The notes: a model not told the origin generated them from the sequence alone. A DNA stretch of 64,000 nucleotides from Tiliqua scincoides (GCF_035046505.1 NC_089822.1:112423307-112487306), one strand, 5' to 3'. Positions 31,489 to 42,300 are shown, counted from the first letter of the stretch. Translations and numbers: made by a program.

Positions 31489-31573
31489 ACTGTGCATGTC
31501 TACTCAAAAGTAAGTCCTATTGTGTTCAGCGAGGCTCACTTCCAGGAAAGTGTGTACAGTATAGGATTGCAGC
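31489..31573. mobile_element. Family A fold-back element, abutting a B element
   Basis: TGTGCATGTCTACTCAAAAG, TGTTCAGCGAGGCTCACTTC, AGTATAGGATTGCAGCC. Family B begins 3 bp further on. Confidence 0.75.
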
Positions 31574-31576
31574 CAG

Positions 31577-31758
31577 GGGGCCCAATCCTATCCAATTTTC
31601 CAGTGCTGGTGCAGCCATGCCAGTGGAGCATGCACTGCATCCTGTGGTGGGGAGGTAGTCACAGAGGCCCTCTTAAGGCATGGGAACATTTGTTCCCTTA
31701 CCTTGGGGTTGTATTGTGGTTGCACTGGTGCTGAAAAATTGAATAGGATTGGACCCTG
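31577..31758. mobile_element. Family B fold-back element (complete)
   Basis: GGGGCCCAATCCTATCCAAT at the left and TTGAATAGGATTGGACCCT at the right. The interior ATCCTGTGGTGGGGAGG, AACATTTGTTCCCTTACC is as in the copy at 44127. About 182 bp. Confidence 0.85.
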
Positions 31759-31889
31759 AGTGAATTCATGGCACAAGCAAGATTTGAACTATTAGGGGCT
31801 TCTGGATTTGTAGTTTAGTCTCATGAAGTGCAATCCCCTTAAAATTATGCAGTTTACAGGATATTCTAGAAGGCATTTTACAATTTTTA

Positions 31890-32425
31890 CAGCATTTTAC
31901 AAGGGCCTCCGTGACCCGGATCCAGACTACCTGAAAGACAAGTCTCCTTCCATACATTCCAGCCCATCCTCTCAGGTCAGCTGAAGGGGCTCTTCTACAA
32001 GTGCCGCCTTTGTCCCAAGTGAGAGGGGTGGCAAGCCTTCTCTGTAGTGGCACCACAACTACAGAATGCTCTCCCAGGGGAACTGAGAGTAACTCCCTCT
32101 CATGGCTTTTCAGCAAAGGGTCAAAACATATCTGTTTCATCTGACATTTGGTTGCTGAGTGGATTTTTGCCCTCCGTGTCTCTGATATACTGTGGTGACT
32201 TGACTGTCTTCCTGGACTCGTTAGTTCTCCATTGCTCAATGAGTTCTTGTCTCTTTTTTCCCTTAAATTTTTTTGCTCTGTTTTGATATTGTTTTTCATC
32301 ATGCAATGTTAAAATTAATGCTTTGTTTAATGTTTTTTACTTGTTGTGATACTTTGTACTTGATAAAGCTTTGTAAGCCACCTTGTGCATTTGCTTCTGC
32401 ATGGGAAAGGCAGGGAATGAATGAA
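31890..32425 (+). mobile_element. L2-type LINE 3' end
   Basis: A broken reading frame near 32047-32130 translates as VVAPQLQNALPGEL-like and then QQRVKTYLFHLTF, the C-terminal signature of L2-clade ORF2. A T-rich 3' UTR and the terminal TTTGTAAGCCACCTTGTGCA, GGGAATGAATGAATGAA follow. The copy is 5'-truncated and decayed. Positions 31790-31890 have no clear identity. Confidence 0.65.
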
Positions 32426-32912
32426 TGAAATTACTGTAGCATACAGGTGTGACCAGTTAATTGGTGCATATGACATTGAGAGAATTATGCATAACTATTC
32501 CATCATATAACTTCCTCCCATTTCTGAGTTGTGATGCTGGGGAAAGAGGGGTTTAATCCTTTCATTCACACAACTTTTTTTACTTAAATCATATGATTTC
32601 AGTCAGGGAAATGGTGCAGGGTGAAGTAAACTACCATATTGTACCCGTCTGTTTTCCGCTCTGCAGCTAATAGCAACTATGGAGGAATGATTTCAGTCAG
32701 GGGAATGTTGCAGGATGAAAGGGTTAAACACCCTCCCCCCCATCCTGCAGCTTTAATACAATGTTCCCACATAAGCTTTTAATCAAAGAAAAATAGATTG
32801 GAAGAACCAGATCTCCTACATCATACCTAGTTTGGCCACCCATAGAGTGGCCATAGAAAGGCAGTGAATATATTGAGGCACAGAGGAGCAGTGAGAAAGA
32901 CATATTTCTAGC
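32426..32912. other. intergenic, short local duplication
   Basis: ATGATTTCAGTCAGGGAAAT, GGTGCAGGGTGAA (about 32591) is repeated at about 32687 as ATGATTTCAGTCAGGGGAAT, GTTGCAGGATGAA. Otherwise featureless. Confidence 0.5.
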
Positions 32913-32960
32913 ATAGTCCTAGACATGTCTACTTAGAAGTGTGTATAGGATTGCAGCCTT
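32913..32960. mobile_element. Family A fragment
   Basis: CATAGTCCTAGACATGTCTA, CTTAGAAGTGTGTATAGGAT, TGCAGCC. Only the two outer arms remain, as though the centre of the hairpin was deleted. Confidence 0.6.
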
Positions 32961-33252
32961 AGAGGACATGGGGGAACAGAAGTGATGGCCACCCCTTGAG
33001 ATGCATAGGTCAGCTTTCTGTTATAAATTTTCTGATAAATAGTGTGTCTAGATTGATACTTATTTATCCCTTCTTTGTCAAACTCAGACTAAACCAAAAA
33101 CAAAACAAAACCAGCCTGGATACATGATTGATGTTTATTTAGATACAAAAGTCTGCTATCATAGATAATTGACAAACGTAATTTGCACTATGTTTTCTGC
33201 ATATTATAGAAAGATATCTGGTAATATAGCTATTATGATCTTTACTTGAATT
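32961..33252. other. intergenic, no feature seen
   Basis: Nothing recognised. Confidence 0.4.
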
Positions 33253-33345
33253 AGGCTGCAATCCTATACATATTTACATGATAGTAAGTCTCACTGAACT
33301 CAGTGGAGCCTACTTCTGAGTAGACATGCATAGGTTTACACTGTA
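33253..33345. mobile_element. Family A fold-back element
   Basis: AGGCTGCAATCCTATACATA, AGTAAGTCTCACTGAACTCA, CTACTTCTGAGTAGACATGC, ATAGGTTTACACTG. Moderately diverged. Confidence 0.75.
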
Positions 33346-33371
33346 AATGCTTCTTGCTTGGTTTGCTTTAA

Positions 33372-33444
33372 GCCATTTCTGCCCAACGTTGCATATAGGC
33401 AACAGGGACCAAATGTGTACACCTGTGGGCCAGGCAGAAATGGG
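33372..33444. mobile_element. 73-bp piggyBac-like MITE
   Basis: TTAA (33368-33371), GCCATTTCTGCCC ... CAGGCAGAAATGGG, TTAA (33445-33448). The target duplication is perfect. It is in inverted orientation to the copy at 14260 and of identical length. Confidence 0.8.
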
Positions 33445-33445
33445 T

Positions 33446-33690
33446 TAAAGGGGATTGGACAAATTCCAAGAGGACAAGTCCATCATTGGCTACTATTAAT
33501 AACCGTTGTGTGCTACCTCTGAGTTGGTGGCAGTATGCCTCTGAATTCCAGCTACAGCAAAGCAATGGTGGGAGAGAAGTATGCCTTCCTCTCCTGCCTG
33601 TGGGCTTCCCAAAGGGCTACTATGGCAAACAGGATTCTGGACTAGATGGGCCTTTGGCTTGATCCACCAGGGTATTCTTATGTAGTTTAC
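33446..33690 (+). mobile_element. CR1 3' UTR, plus orientation
   Basis: AAAGGGGATTGGACAAATTC, GGACAAGTCCATCATTGGCT, GAGTTGGTGGCAGTATGCCT, CTGAATTCCAG, GACTAGATGGGCCTTTGGCT, TGATCCACCAGG, TTCTTATG: a near full-length CR1 3' UTR and the only plus-strand copy here. The piggyBac-like MITE sits at its upstream end. Confidence 0.8.
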
Positions 33691-34180
33691 TATTCTTCCT
33701 CCTATCAAGAGAAGTTAGTAAGTAGGACATGATAGCAACATTCAATACCAGATGTTGTACAAACTGTTGTAATATTTGATGAATGTTCATTTATGTTAAG
33801 TACATGAAGCAAGAAAATGGAGCTGAAGATAACTACATAAACCAGCTATTTTCATGTAGTTTGGTGACATTCTTTGACCAGAGTTTGTTTTTTAAAATAC
33901 AAACTATCACAAGAAAGAATGGGAATATTGCAATTCACTTCTGTGGAGGAAGGAGTGTGTATGCATGCCCTCTAGAGGATGACATTGCACAGTATTGAAA
34001 GGGCTGAATATGACTAATAAATGGCATATATAAAGTCCAATTATTCCAACAGAGACTGCTGAAGAGACTGGAGGTGACCCCTCCTGGGCATTTTCATGGG
34101 CAGTCAGGAAGGCAGAGTCTCCCTGAGTGTTTTATGGCCTTTATTTATGGTCTGAGGCTGCTGAACAGTCGTACCATTAA
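33691..34180. other. intergenic, no gene seen
   Basis: Nothing recognised. Confidence 0.4.
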
Positions 34181-34270
34181 GACTGCAATCCTATCCTTAC
34201 TTACCTGAGAATAAACCCCATTGACTATAATGGGGCTTACTTCTGAGTAGACATGGATAGGTTGAGCTCT
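34181..34270. mobile_element. Family A fold-back element
   Basis: GACTGCAATCCTATCCTTAC, TTACCTGAGAATAAACCCCA, TGGGGCTTACTTCTGAGTAG, ACATGGATAGGTTGAGC. A well-preserved palindrome. Confidence 0.8.
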
Positions 34271-35195
34271 AACTCCATCTGTTCTGATAAAAAGTGTATT
34301 TTATACTATTTGTTGTAAGTCACTTTGTGAGCTTATTTAGCTGAAAAATAACCAATAAATACACATACATTCACAACCTCTGTTGCAGCTTCTGTTGTTG
34401 GTGCACCTCAATACAGATTTTCTCAACTGCAGCACTTCATGAGTAAATGGCACCCATTAACTTATGTAAAAGAAAGTTTTACCTGGGGACATCGCTGGAG
34501 TCTCAGCATTCTATACTACTGGTCTGTGCTTTAAGAATCCAGCCTGCATAGTCCCATCACATACTCATTCTGGGATCTGTCTCTTGATCACACTGAAGCA
34601 TGATGGCAGGGCCTACTTCAGGCCAATTTGACCAATTTGGGCCCTGCTCCTAAGGAGCCCCTGCACTAAGCTGGTGAATTGTGGCATTTGCCTGAGTTGA
34701 GAGATCACTTCTAGGCGGTGCCAAGGGAGCATTTGCAAAGTTTGCAAAGCAGATGTGTGTCCCCCTGGCCTCAGAGTCAGGGCCCATCTTGGGGCAGTTT
34801 GGCTGAATTGGGCCCTGCCTGCACATAGAATGGCCTCACACTGGGGTGGCGAGCAGAGCACCTTGCTCTGTAGCGGGCAGGAATCTTCTATGTTGAGGTT
34901 TCGCAAGGAGAAGGTGGCAAGCAGTTTTTGCTGCTGAATGGCCCTCACTCCTACCCCTGTGGCCAATTGACTCAAAATCACTCCCCCAGAAGCAGTTGGT
35001 GGAAATGTCATCATGTCACTGCCACCTACTTCTGAGTGCAGCACTACATGTCTTGGTAGTCTTCAGACTGCCTCATTATAAATGTGATCTGTGTCAGGCT
35101 ACCTTTGAAAATAATGCTGAAAATTCATTTCACTCAAGGAGGCAAAACTGTTAAATGGTACCCACTGCATTACTATATATCACTGGGTTGCAACA
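34271..35195. other. intergenic stretch, no gene seen
   Basis: The segment 34600-35050 contains repeated GGGCCCTGC and TTTGGC words and the longest minus-strand frame outside the genes (143 codons, 34613-35044). It shows no resemblance to a protein family and may be an unrecognised repeat. Confidence 0.4.
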
Positions 35196-35200
35196 TTGTA

Positions 35201-35239
<39 letters not shown>

Positions 35240-35472
35240 AGTATTTATATACCGCTTTTCAACTAAAAGTTCACAAAGCGGTTTACAGAGAAAAATCAAA
35301 TAACTAAATGGCTCCCAAAAGGGCTCACAATCTAAAAAAATGCAAATGAATACCAGCAGACAGCCACTAGAACAGACAGTGCTGGGGTGAGGTGGGCCAG
35401 TTACTCTCCCCCTGCTAAAAAAAGGAGCACCCACTAGAAAAAGTGCCTCTTACCCAATTAGCAGGGGTAGCA
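35196..35472 (-). mobile_element. LINE/SINE 3' end with (AAT)n tail, young copy
   Basis: Same family as 15408-15655 and nearly identical. On the minus strand the 3' terminus AAAGCGGTATATAAATACTG, TTAATAATAATAAT is followed by an expanded (AAT)n array (35200-35236 on plus). Confidence 0.75.
35200..35236 (+). repeat. (TTA)n microsatellite
   Basis: A perfect ATT/TTA run, grown from the A-rich tail of the adjacent element. Confidence 0.9.
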
Positions 35473-36105
35473 GGGGTACTAGCTCCCAATTAGTTGCTGA
35501 GTGCAGTTCACAGTGCTGGATGTGACCTATAAGCCCCTAAACTGTTTTGGGCTGGGGTACCTGAAATTCAGGCTGCTCCCATATGAACATGTTTGCTTGC
35601 TCAGGTCATCATCAAGGCCCTGTTTCTTATACTCCTTCCTCCAAAGACTAGGATAGCTGTCAGCAGAATTGTGGGCTTTTTGCTGGTAACACTACAGGTA
35701 TGGAACTCCTTTCCAAGACTGCCTTAGTTAGCCCATTCCTATCACGCTACTCATTTAACAGTCTATTTTCTGGTACCTATTCCTGGTAAATCACTAACCC
35801 TCCCTTCTCTCTTTGTTTGCTTTTGAAGACATTTGGGGGAAGAGGTGTGCTAGCATGCATTGAAATGGCCATTTTTTGTGTTTCAGTCCCTTCCCTCAGA
35901 TCTTTAGAAGTTATAGCAATGAGGGGCAGATACACCATGATTCTTGTGCATATGCATGTAAATGCATGTGCATTAACACTAAGGTGTCATGTAGCAGATG
36001 GTCTGCCCTTTCACATTCTGCAGTTGGCAAGGTACTTTTTGACTGCCTATGTTCTGCTTTCCCTCCACCACTGCCCATAACCACATATTTAGATAATGAA
36101 TGTTA
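35473..36105. other. intergenic, no gene seen
   Basis: Nothing recognised. 35550-35800 shows faint similarity in word order to L2 C-terminal regions, too weak to call. Confidence 0.35.
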
Positions 36106-36663
36106 CTGACCCCCACTTTACAATGGGTTTGTTTTACAATCAAATCACTTTATAATGGAATCTCAATACTAAAGCAAGGTTCACTGTCCAATGTGTTGTT
36201 CACTTTATGATGGGCTCATGATCACCACCAATAGGACCTTGTGGATGATAGAGTAGCCAGTCAGTGACATGAATGCTTGGTGGCATCTCGGCCAACATCA
36301 TGGCTGTGTATCTAGAAGGAAAGATACAGCTGATGCAAATGCAAGCCATCTGGGTAGCATCTCAGCCAGTAGCAGCATTTTTAACATTGTGGTTGTGTGT
36401 CTTGAGGGAAGGCTACAGCCTTCTAATTTGTGTTTCATAATTACAGTGTTTCGTAAACTGATAAACATGGTCTGTAAAGAGTGCAATAGGCACTCATGTT
36501 TTAAATCATGTTTTATAGAGAGCTTCGTTCTGAGGCAGAAACTTCAACTTCTGAATTCTTGGAACAAATTTTTTAAAATGCATTATTGAGTTCAGGCTAC
36601 AACATTTTCACAATACGATGGTGTCTCCAGAACAGATTACTGTCATCAAGTGGGGGTCCACTG
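36106..36663. mobile_element. Tigger/pogo-like nonautonomous DNA element, complete (558 bp)
   Basis: The left end CTGACCCCCACTTTACAATG and right end CATCAAGTGGGGGTCCACTG are inverted repeats, and TA flanks both ends (36104-36105, 36664-36665). Sub-terminal TTTACAATC/TTTATAATGG words are typical of Tigger-derived elements. There is no transposase frame. A partial copy split by CR1 lies at 7275-8440. Confidence 0.75.
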
Positions 36664-37099
36664 TATTCTGTAGTAGGGACAACCAGATTCATTGTGAGTA
36701 TTAACAAAATGAAAATATTATGGTTCTTTTACTAACACAGACTCTGCTTCAGAAACAGGAAAGACAACTCATTACAGAACACAGGTAAATGAATGATCTT
36801 TAACATAAAAGAGAGAGAGGATTGCCTGTTCTCTTTTTATCTGTAAATTATTGGAGGGTATAGCAGTATATACCCCCGCATATACCTATACCTGTAGTCC
36901 TGTATATACCTGTAGTCCCTGCAAAACAGACATGTCAGCTGGAGAAACTTTTTTGAGGGTAAGGGTGGGGAAAGTGTCATTAGCTGACTTTCATCTGTTT
37001 CAAGCATGAAACCCATCCCGATAAAAATGCAGCAAACCTGTAACTTCTGCGTTATAAACTTCTAAACCCCACTTCCTTCCCAGATCTGCAGTTAGCATC
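36664..37099. other. intergenic, no gene seen
   Basis: A local repetition of TATACCTGTAGTCC at about 36885-36920; otherwise nothing. Confidence 0.4.
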
Positions 37100-37290
37100 C
37101 GGGAATGTTGTCTTCCCCCCCCCCCCCCGCGCCAAGTAGTGTAGACCATGAGCAGCTAATCCCAGTGCAGGGGGAGGGGGCAGGCTGTGAGCGGGAGAAA
37201 GTGCTATAAATAACCATCTGGGAACATTGAGTTCTGTGCTGACGCATGTTACGCAGCAAATATACTGCGACCCCAGCCCAGCACACAAAC
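37100..37290. promoter_or_regulatory. possible TATA-type promoter or enhancer-like segment
   Basis: After a C run (37115-37128) come GGGGGAGGGGGCAGG, a clear TATAAATA (37205-37212) and, about 30-50 bp on, TGCTGACGCATGTTACGCAG, which looks like two inverted bZIP half-sites. Spacing is right for a TATA promoter firing rightward, but no downstream exon was recognised. Treat as a candidate only. Confidence 0.25.
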
Positions 37291-38051
37291 CCCTTGTGCT
37301 TCATTCCCTGCTCATAATTTCATGCTTCCTTGTTCTTCTTCCATCTCTGTTTGCAGAGCTGGCTTAAGACATCTGCTGCTCCAGACAGAAAATCTGAATA
37401 ATACTTCCCTCTTGCTCATTAACATAGGGTAGAATCCACCAGGAAAGTTCCCTTGGCCACGCTCCATTGACATTCTCTTAGGCAGCTCTCATTCATTTCA
37501 AATCCTCCACATCTGTCCCCTCTTCCTCCACTCCAGATATGTATTCAGAATTGTGTGCATCTGGCTCTCCCCTGTAGTTTGAAGCAGGACGCTCCCTGTC
37601 CTCCAGACTAGTGGCAGGTGCAGCTTAAGGACTCCCTGTCACAGAAAGGACAGCCCCAGCTCACTCATATTTCAGCTGCAGAGTGGTCACTGAGGGCAAA
37701 GCTGAGAACCTTCCACAGTTTCCTGGAATGAGCCTGAGCTACCAAGTTCAACCAGAACTGGAGGAAATGGCGGACGGGAGGAGGAGAAAGCCATGAGTTT
37801 GGGCTTTCAGACATCTTCAGGCCTTTCTCTCCAGCCCAGTGGCACCTTTGCAAATGTTTTCTTTGGATACAGGCTGGCTCTGGATACACATACTGGCTCT
37901 CTCCTCTCTGGTTGCTCCCCATCTCACCATCCCTGCTGGATTTGTTGATCCTGCCTGGCTGATGTCGAGGGATCTGGGCTGAGGACCAAGACAATCTGGC
38001 ATAAAGCCAGTGCCTTACATAACAAGGAATGAGTAGCTTGTGTAATCTCCA

Positions 38052-38052
<1 letters not shown>
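37291..38052. other. intergenic, no gene seen
   Basis: Nothing recognised. Confidence 0.4.

Positions 38053-38100
<48 letters not shown>
38053..38100 (+). repeat. (GT)n microsatellite
   Basis: A 48-bp perfect TG run. Confidence 0.95.
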
Positions 38101-38101
<1 letters not shown>

Positions 38102-38704
38102 ATGAAGGACACTGGATATAATGGAAAATCGGTACTTTATCTTAAGTACACCTGCATACTGCTGTGGTCCCTTCATAGGATCTCCCCTCCTAGCGAAGAC
38201 CCAATTGCCATATCCTAGTCAGGGAGTTCTTTATGTAACTGGGGTGAGATAAAGGCAGAATCAAAATCTTGGAGTAATTCAAAAACAAGGAGCTTCACTG
38301 GAGTCACAGTGCTATGGCAACTGCAAATGGGCTAGGGTAGACAGAATACAACTAGACAGTGGTCTGGAGAAGAACAAATGTAGACCCCCCCCACACACAC
38401 ATACACACATTCTTTCTCAGTTCACAGAAATCTATGACTCACAATGGTGATGGCAGCCTACTCTGGGCTGTGCTTGAGAAGAGTCCCAGTGTAAGCAAAA
38501 TATATATATTTTGCATATCTGTGCAAAGCGGGGGGGGGGGGAGACCTTGTTCAGGGTACCTTTTCACTTCACTGCCTGAGCTCAGGTTTAGCACACAAAC
38601 ATGAAACTGATGGCATAGCATGCTGCCATCTGGATATGCCCTCAGAGATAGAATAGTGGTAACAGAATACAGTAAATTGTCTGGACAGCAGCATTGCCCT
38701 AAAA
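38101..38704. other. intergenic, no gene seen
   Basis: A CA-rich patch near 38388-38410 and a G run near 38529-38540; no gene. Confidence 0.4.
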
Positions 38705-38896
38705 TAGTGGTTCCCAAAATGTGTGCCATGGTGCCCTGCAACAAACTCACGGGGGGGGGGGAGCTGTAGGATGTGCCCAGAAGCCTCTTCTTACCAGCTC
38801 TCACAGCATTGCCATTTTGAATCACATGAATCTCATGCAATTCTCACAAGATCTTACATTATCACGATGGCAACACCACCATGATGGGGCACTGTG
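38705..38896. mobile_element. hAT-like element fragment
   Basis: The left end TAGTGGTTCCCAAAATGTGT, GCCATGGTGCCC resembles the 24715/28826 ends. The right end is lost at the adjoining CR1 copy (GGGGCACTGTGG is the last recognisable part). Confidence 0.5.
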
Positions 38897-38897
38897 G

Positions 38898-39255
38898 AGG
38901 AACATAAGAACAGCCCCACTGGATCAAGCCATAGGCCCATATAGTCCAACTTCCTGCATCTCACAGTGGCCAACCAAATGCCCCAGGGAGCACACCAGAT
39001 AACAAGAGACCTGCATCCTGGTGCCCTCCCTTGCATCTGGCATTCTGACACAACCCATTTCTAAAATCAGGAGGTTGCACATACACATCATGGTTTGTAA
39101 CCTGCGATGGACTTTTCCTCCAGAAATTTGTCTGATCCCCTTTTAAAGGTATCTAGGCCAGATGCCACCAACACACCCTGTGGTAAGGAGTTCCACAGAC
39201 TAACTAAACACTCCCAACACTCAATTTTAGTGAAAGGCAATCAATTTTAGTGGAT
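38898..39255 (-). mobile_element. CR1 3' end
   Basis: AGGAACATAAGAACAGCCCC, CCAACCAAATGCCCCAGGG, GCATTCTGACACAACCCAT, CTTTTCCTCCAGAAATTTGT, TTTTAGTGGATG. The last part has a short duplication of CAATTTTAGTG at about 39220-39252. Confidence 0.85.
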
Positions 39256-39376
39256 GCATAGGAAGGGTGCCATGACCATGGTACTTTTGGTGACTGCTGC
39301 CCTGAAAGAAAGACAGCCATTTCTCATGTAGCATAATGTTTTTGTGGTGTGACTAAGGGTAAAACAGGTCTTGTAG

Positions 39377-39663
39377 CACAATCCCATACTTGTTTACTCA
39401 GAAGTAAGTCTTCTCAGATAAGTGTAAAACAGCTTATCTGTTTTACAGATAAGTGAGAAGGCACAGTGAGAAGGTGCTAAACTTGTTAAGGCAAACCATC
39501 AGTTTTTTGACAATTGACAAAGCACACCACACTGCTAGTTAGGGGCTCATATCTCCCAATGGCCCTATTAATATATGAGCCTCCCCCAAACTCCCACGGC
39601 ACACTTGCAGACCATTCACGGCACAGTGATTGAAAATTGCTGGTGTAAAGGATTGCAACCTTA
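39377..39663. mobile_element. Family A element interrupted by a hAT-like insertion
   Basis: The left portion CACAATCCCATACTTGTTTA, CTCAGAAGTAAGTC runs to 39429 and the right portion GTGTAAAGGATTGCAACC begins at 39643. Between them is the element at 39430-39642. Confidence 0.75.
39430..39642. mobile_element. hAT-like element inside a family A copy
   Basis: Begins CAGCTTATCTG and ends GATTGAAAATTGCTG. The target duplication is GTGTAAAA (39422-39429) and GTGTAAAG (39643-39650), 7 of 8. The interior matches the hAT-like element at 16917 (TTTTTGACAATTGACAAAGC, GGCCCTATTAAT, ACTCCCACGGCACACTTG). The first 30 bp carry an extra small hairpin, CTTATCTGTTTTACAGATAAG. Confidence 0.75.
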
Positions 39664-40557
39664 ATGTTCCAATGTAGAGACGAAACACATAAAACGTTTA
39701 CAATTTATTAGGAAAGCAGGATGTCAAATTCAAGCACCAAAGAAACCCTCCATGAACTCTACACCAACTGAGATAAACAGCAGGGAGTTGAATACCGCCC
39801 TAGACTTGACCTATCTTGTTTTGCCTCCCTCATTGCACTTTGCACCCAAAGGAGTCTGTTTGTTAAAAGTTTCCTAGAAATCCAAGTAAATTATTAGCTA
39901 AGAAGATGTCTGCCAGTTGGCTAACTGGAGGAGGGAAAAGAATGTTATATAGGAAATAACAGGGCTGAAGTAAGGTTATATAATTATAATGTGTATTGCA
40001 TATATATTATATGTATTGTTTTATGTAATAAAATAATAAAAGAAATATACAATATAAAATAAAATGCTGTTATGATAACAAATATGCACAGCCCACCAGA
40101 CGTTGGTGGCTGAATTTGGCCTGTTGTATATCCAGTCCTTTCCAAGTACTTAGGTATTCACATAAGTTTTTATAATATGTATGCTGTCCCAAGTAAGGCT
40201 ACTTTCTGTTGTTGGTGTGTAGCAATTTCATTTACACCCAAGATGTTCAGGTGTTTTTCAAAGTCTTTTGGTACTGTACCTAGAGAGCACCAGTGATTGG
40301 TACAATTTTAGCCCTTTTCTGCCATACATATTTGACTTCAGTTTGCAAATCCTTCTACTTAGTGATATTTTCCTGTTCTTTCTCTTCACTGTCAATTTTC
40401 TGACTCAGTTTGACTCTAGGGAAGTACAGGCCTATGAACTGCAAGGTGCCATGTAGTCCACCATTGCCATTTCTCATGCAGCCACTCATGAAGTTTATTA
40501 GGAACTCTTGCTAAATACTAAAAGGCAATTATGCTTTCTTAGTTCAGACAGACCTAA
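39664..40557. other. intergenic stretch, AT-rich
   Basis: 39960-40080 is strongly AT-rich with TATATTATATG words. No exon was recognised. Confidence 0.4.
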
Positions 40558-40750
40558 AGTTAGACCTGGAAGATCCAGGTTCAAATCCCTGTTCAGGCAT
40601 GAAGCTTCCTGGGTGACCTTGGGCCAGTCACTATCTCTCAGCCTCACCTACCTCATAGGGTGGTTGGGAAGAGTAGGGAAGTAACTATGTATGGCACCCT
40701 GAGCTCCTTGGAGCAAGGGAGGCATAAAAATGTGAAAAACAAATACTGTA
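40558..40750 (+). mobile_element. MIR-like tRNA SINE with L2-type tail
   Basis: A box-B-like AGGTTCAAATCCCTG, then CATGAAGCTTCCTGGGTGAC, CTTGGGCCAGTCACTATCTC, TCAGCCTCACCTACCTCATA, and the tail CACCCTGAGCTCCTTGGAGC, AAGGGAGGCATAAAAATG. It is the best-preserved copy of the family also present at 22590 and 48975. Confidence 0.75.
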
Positions 40751-41516
40751 TATGTAATCAAAAGAATGTCCTCTGGTTTCAAAGCAGTGCAGGACAAGCT
40801 ACTGCACTGCATTCATACAGCAGACAGAAAAGAGCCTTCAGCAACATTCACAGATGAAAACAGGGACATGCTTCTAACACCCAATTCTCATATCAAGGAT
40901 TGCTGCCCAAGGGCCTTTCCCTGCCAGCTTTACACTTGCTAAAGTCTCACCAGTCTGTGCTGTAAGCTGCAGTTGTCTGCCTTCCACTGAATTAAAAGGG
41001 ATAAAGTTGTTTGTTCTTTTGGTTAAAGACGCCCCAGAAAAACATCCTTGAAACATTCAGAAAAACTTATCCTACAGTACGTTTTCAACAGTTCAAACTA
41101 TTGAACTCTAGTGTGTGAATTGATGGGTTGTTCACTGCTTGGTACCTTCAGATTCATACTCATACATTGTCAACTGAAACAGACTGAACTCTCTTTAACT
41201 TCTGTGTTGCCTTCTAACAAAGGCAAAAATAGGCAGTGTGATTTAGCAGGGGAAAGTATAAAAAGTACAGAGTGTGCCTGGTAAAGAAGGAGAATAGCAG
41301 CATCCGCAATGTATGTTCTTAGCTAGCTATATAATGTAGAACAAGATAACTTTTTAACAGAAGTCTTGTACTGTCAGTCACTGCAAGTAAACAGCTCTTG
41401 ATCCATGACTTATATGGCACCTTTAAGGTATGCCTGAAAATCATAATGTATCATATTTGCTGATTACACAGGTCAACACACATTTTGCTTCCTTAAACAT
41501 TACACCAATCCCTGGG
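40751..41516. other. intergenic, no gene seen
   Basis: Nothing recognised. Confidence 0.4.
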
Positions 41517-41745
41517 TATATTTGGGGTGCTGATTCCAAAAATGGCATCTGTTTTGCCCTATCACATCTAGTTTTGGAGATATAGTATAGCCTCTTTAGT
41601 GAATGGTTCAAGCAGCTTCCAGCCATGGCTTCCTCATGAGGAAGCTGCTTGAACCATTCACTAATGAGGCTATACTATATCTCCAAAACTAGACGTGATG
41701 GGGCAAAATGGATGCCATTTTTGGTATCAGCACCCCAAATTTATA
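41517..41745. repeat. large palindrome, ~100-bp arms and 19-bp loop
   Basis: The left arm 41517-41620 and right arm 41640-41745 are reverse complements, with about six mismatches by eye (GGTTCAAGCAGCTTCC against GGAAGCTGCTTGAACC at the centre; TTTGGGGTGCTGATTCCAAA against TTTGGTATCAGCACCCCAAA outside). The loop AGCCATGGCTTCCTCATGA is itself partly palindromic. No terminal direct duplication was evident. It matches none of the other families in the window. Confidence 0.9.
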
Positions 41746-42089
41746 TCAAACCATCATAGAGTTTGGGAAAAACTTTTCTGACCCTCAATTTTGTAGGCCT
41801 GTGTTACAGAAGCTAATGACCTGGCTACAGTTCTTGGTATTTGGAGTGATGACAATAATCTGTACGCTCTGCCAGTTCATGGACTGCGGCTCTCCCATGC
41901 ACACTTCTCCAGCCCGACTGAACTAGATGGTATTTACTTCTAAGAGAGCCTGCTGAAGCTCAAATGGTAAGATTAGCAGAAGCTTCCTAACTTCTCTTTT
42001 CCAGCTGAAGGATACTATGAACTGAAGTTCAGATGCCAACTCCGTCATGTACATTTCAAGTACAATCTAAGCAAGGCCCCTCCATCCGC
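41746..42089. other. intergenic, no feature seen
   Basis: Sequence just right of the palindrome (AGTTTGGGAAAAACTTTTCT, GACCCTCAATTTTGTAGGCC) may belong to the same unknown repeat. Confidence 0.35.
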
Positions 42090-42170
42090 CCCCCACAACT
42101 GCAGTTTCTCCATGTGTAAAATAGGAATAATGGTGACCTACTTTGCAGAGTGATTGTTGCCAGGACAAAG
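42090..42170 (+). mobile_element. MIR-like SINE fragment
   Basis: GCAGTTTCTCCATGTGTAAA, ATAGGAATAATGGTGACCTA, CTTTGCAGAGTGATTGTTG, the usual order of the conserved MIR 3' core. Confidence 0.65.
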
Positions 42171-42203
42171 AAGAGAGACTGCAACCTCTTCTGCACACTG
42201 AAC

Positions 42204-42300
42204 ACAAGCTACGATGCAGACAGTTACACTTTCCTGGGAGTAAGCCATATGAAAAACAATGGGACTTACTTCTGGGCAGACATGCATACTGTGCTGTAAA
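42204..42300. mobile_element. Family A fold-back element (diverged)
   Basis: AAGCTACGATGCAGACAGTT, ACACTTTCCTGGGAGTAAGC, ACTTACTTCTGGGCAGACAT, GCATACTGTGCTG. The inner arms are intact and the outer ends degraded. Confidence 0.7.

Noticed and set aside
34613-35044. 143-codon minus-strand frame
   Set aside because: No recognisable family, no splice context, and internally repeated words; more likely an unclassified repeat.
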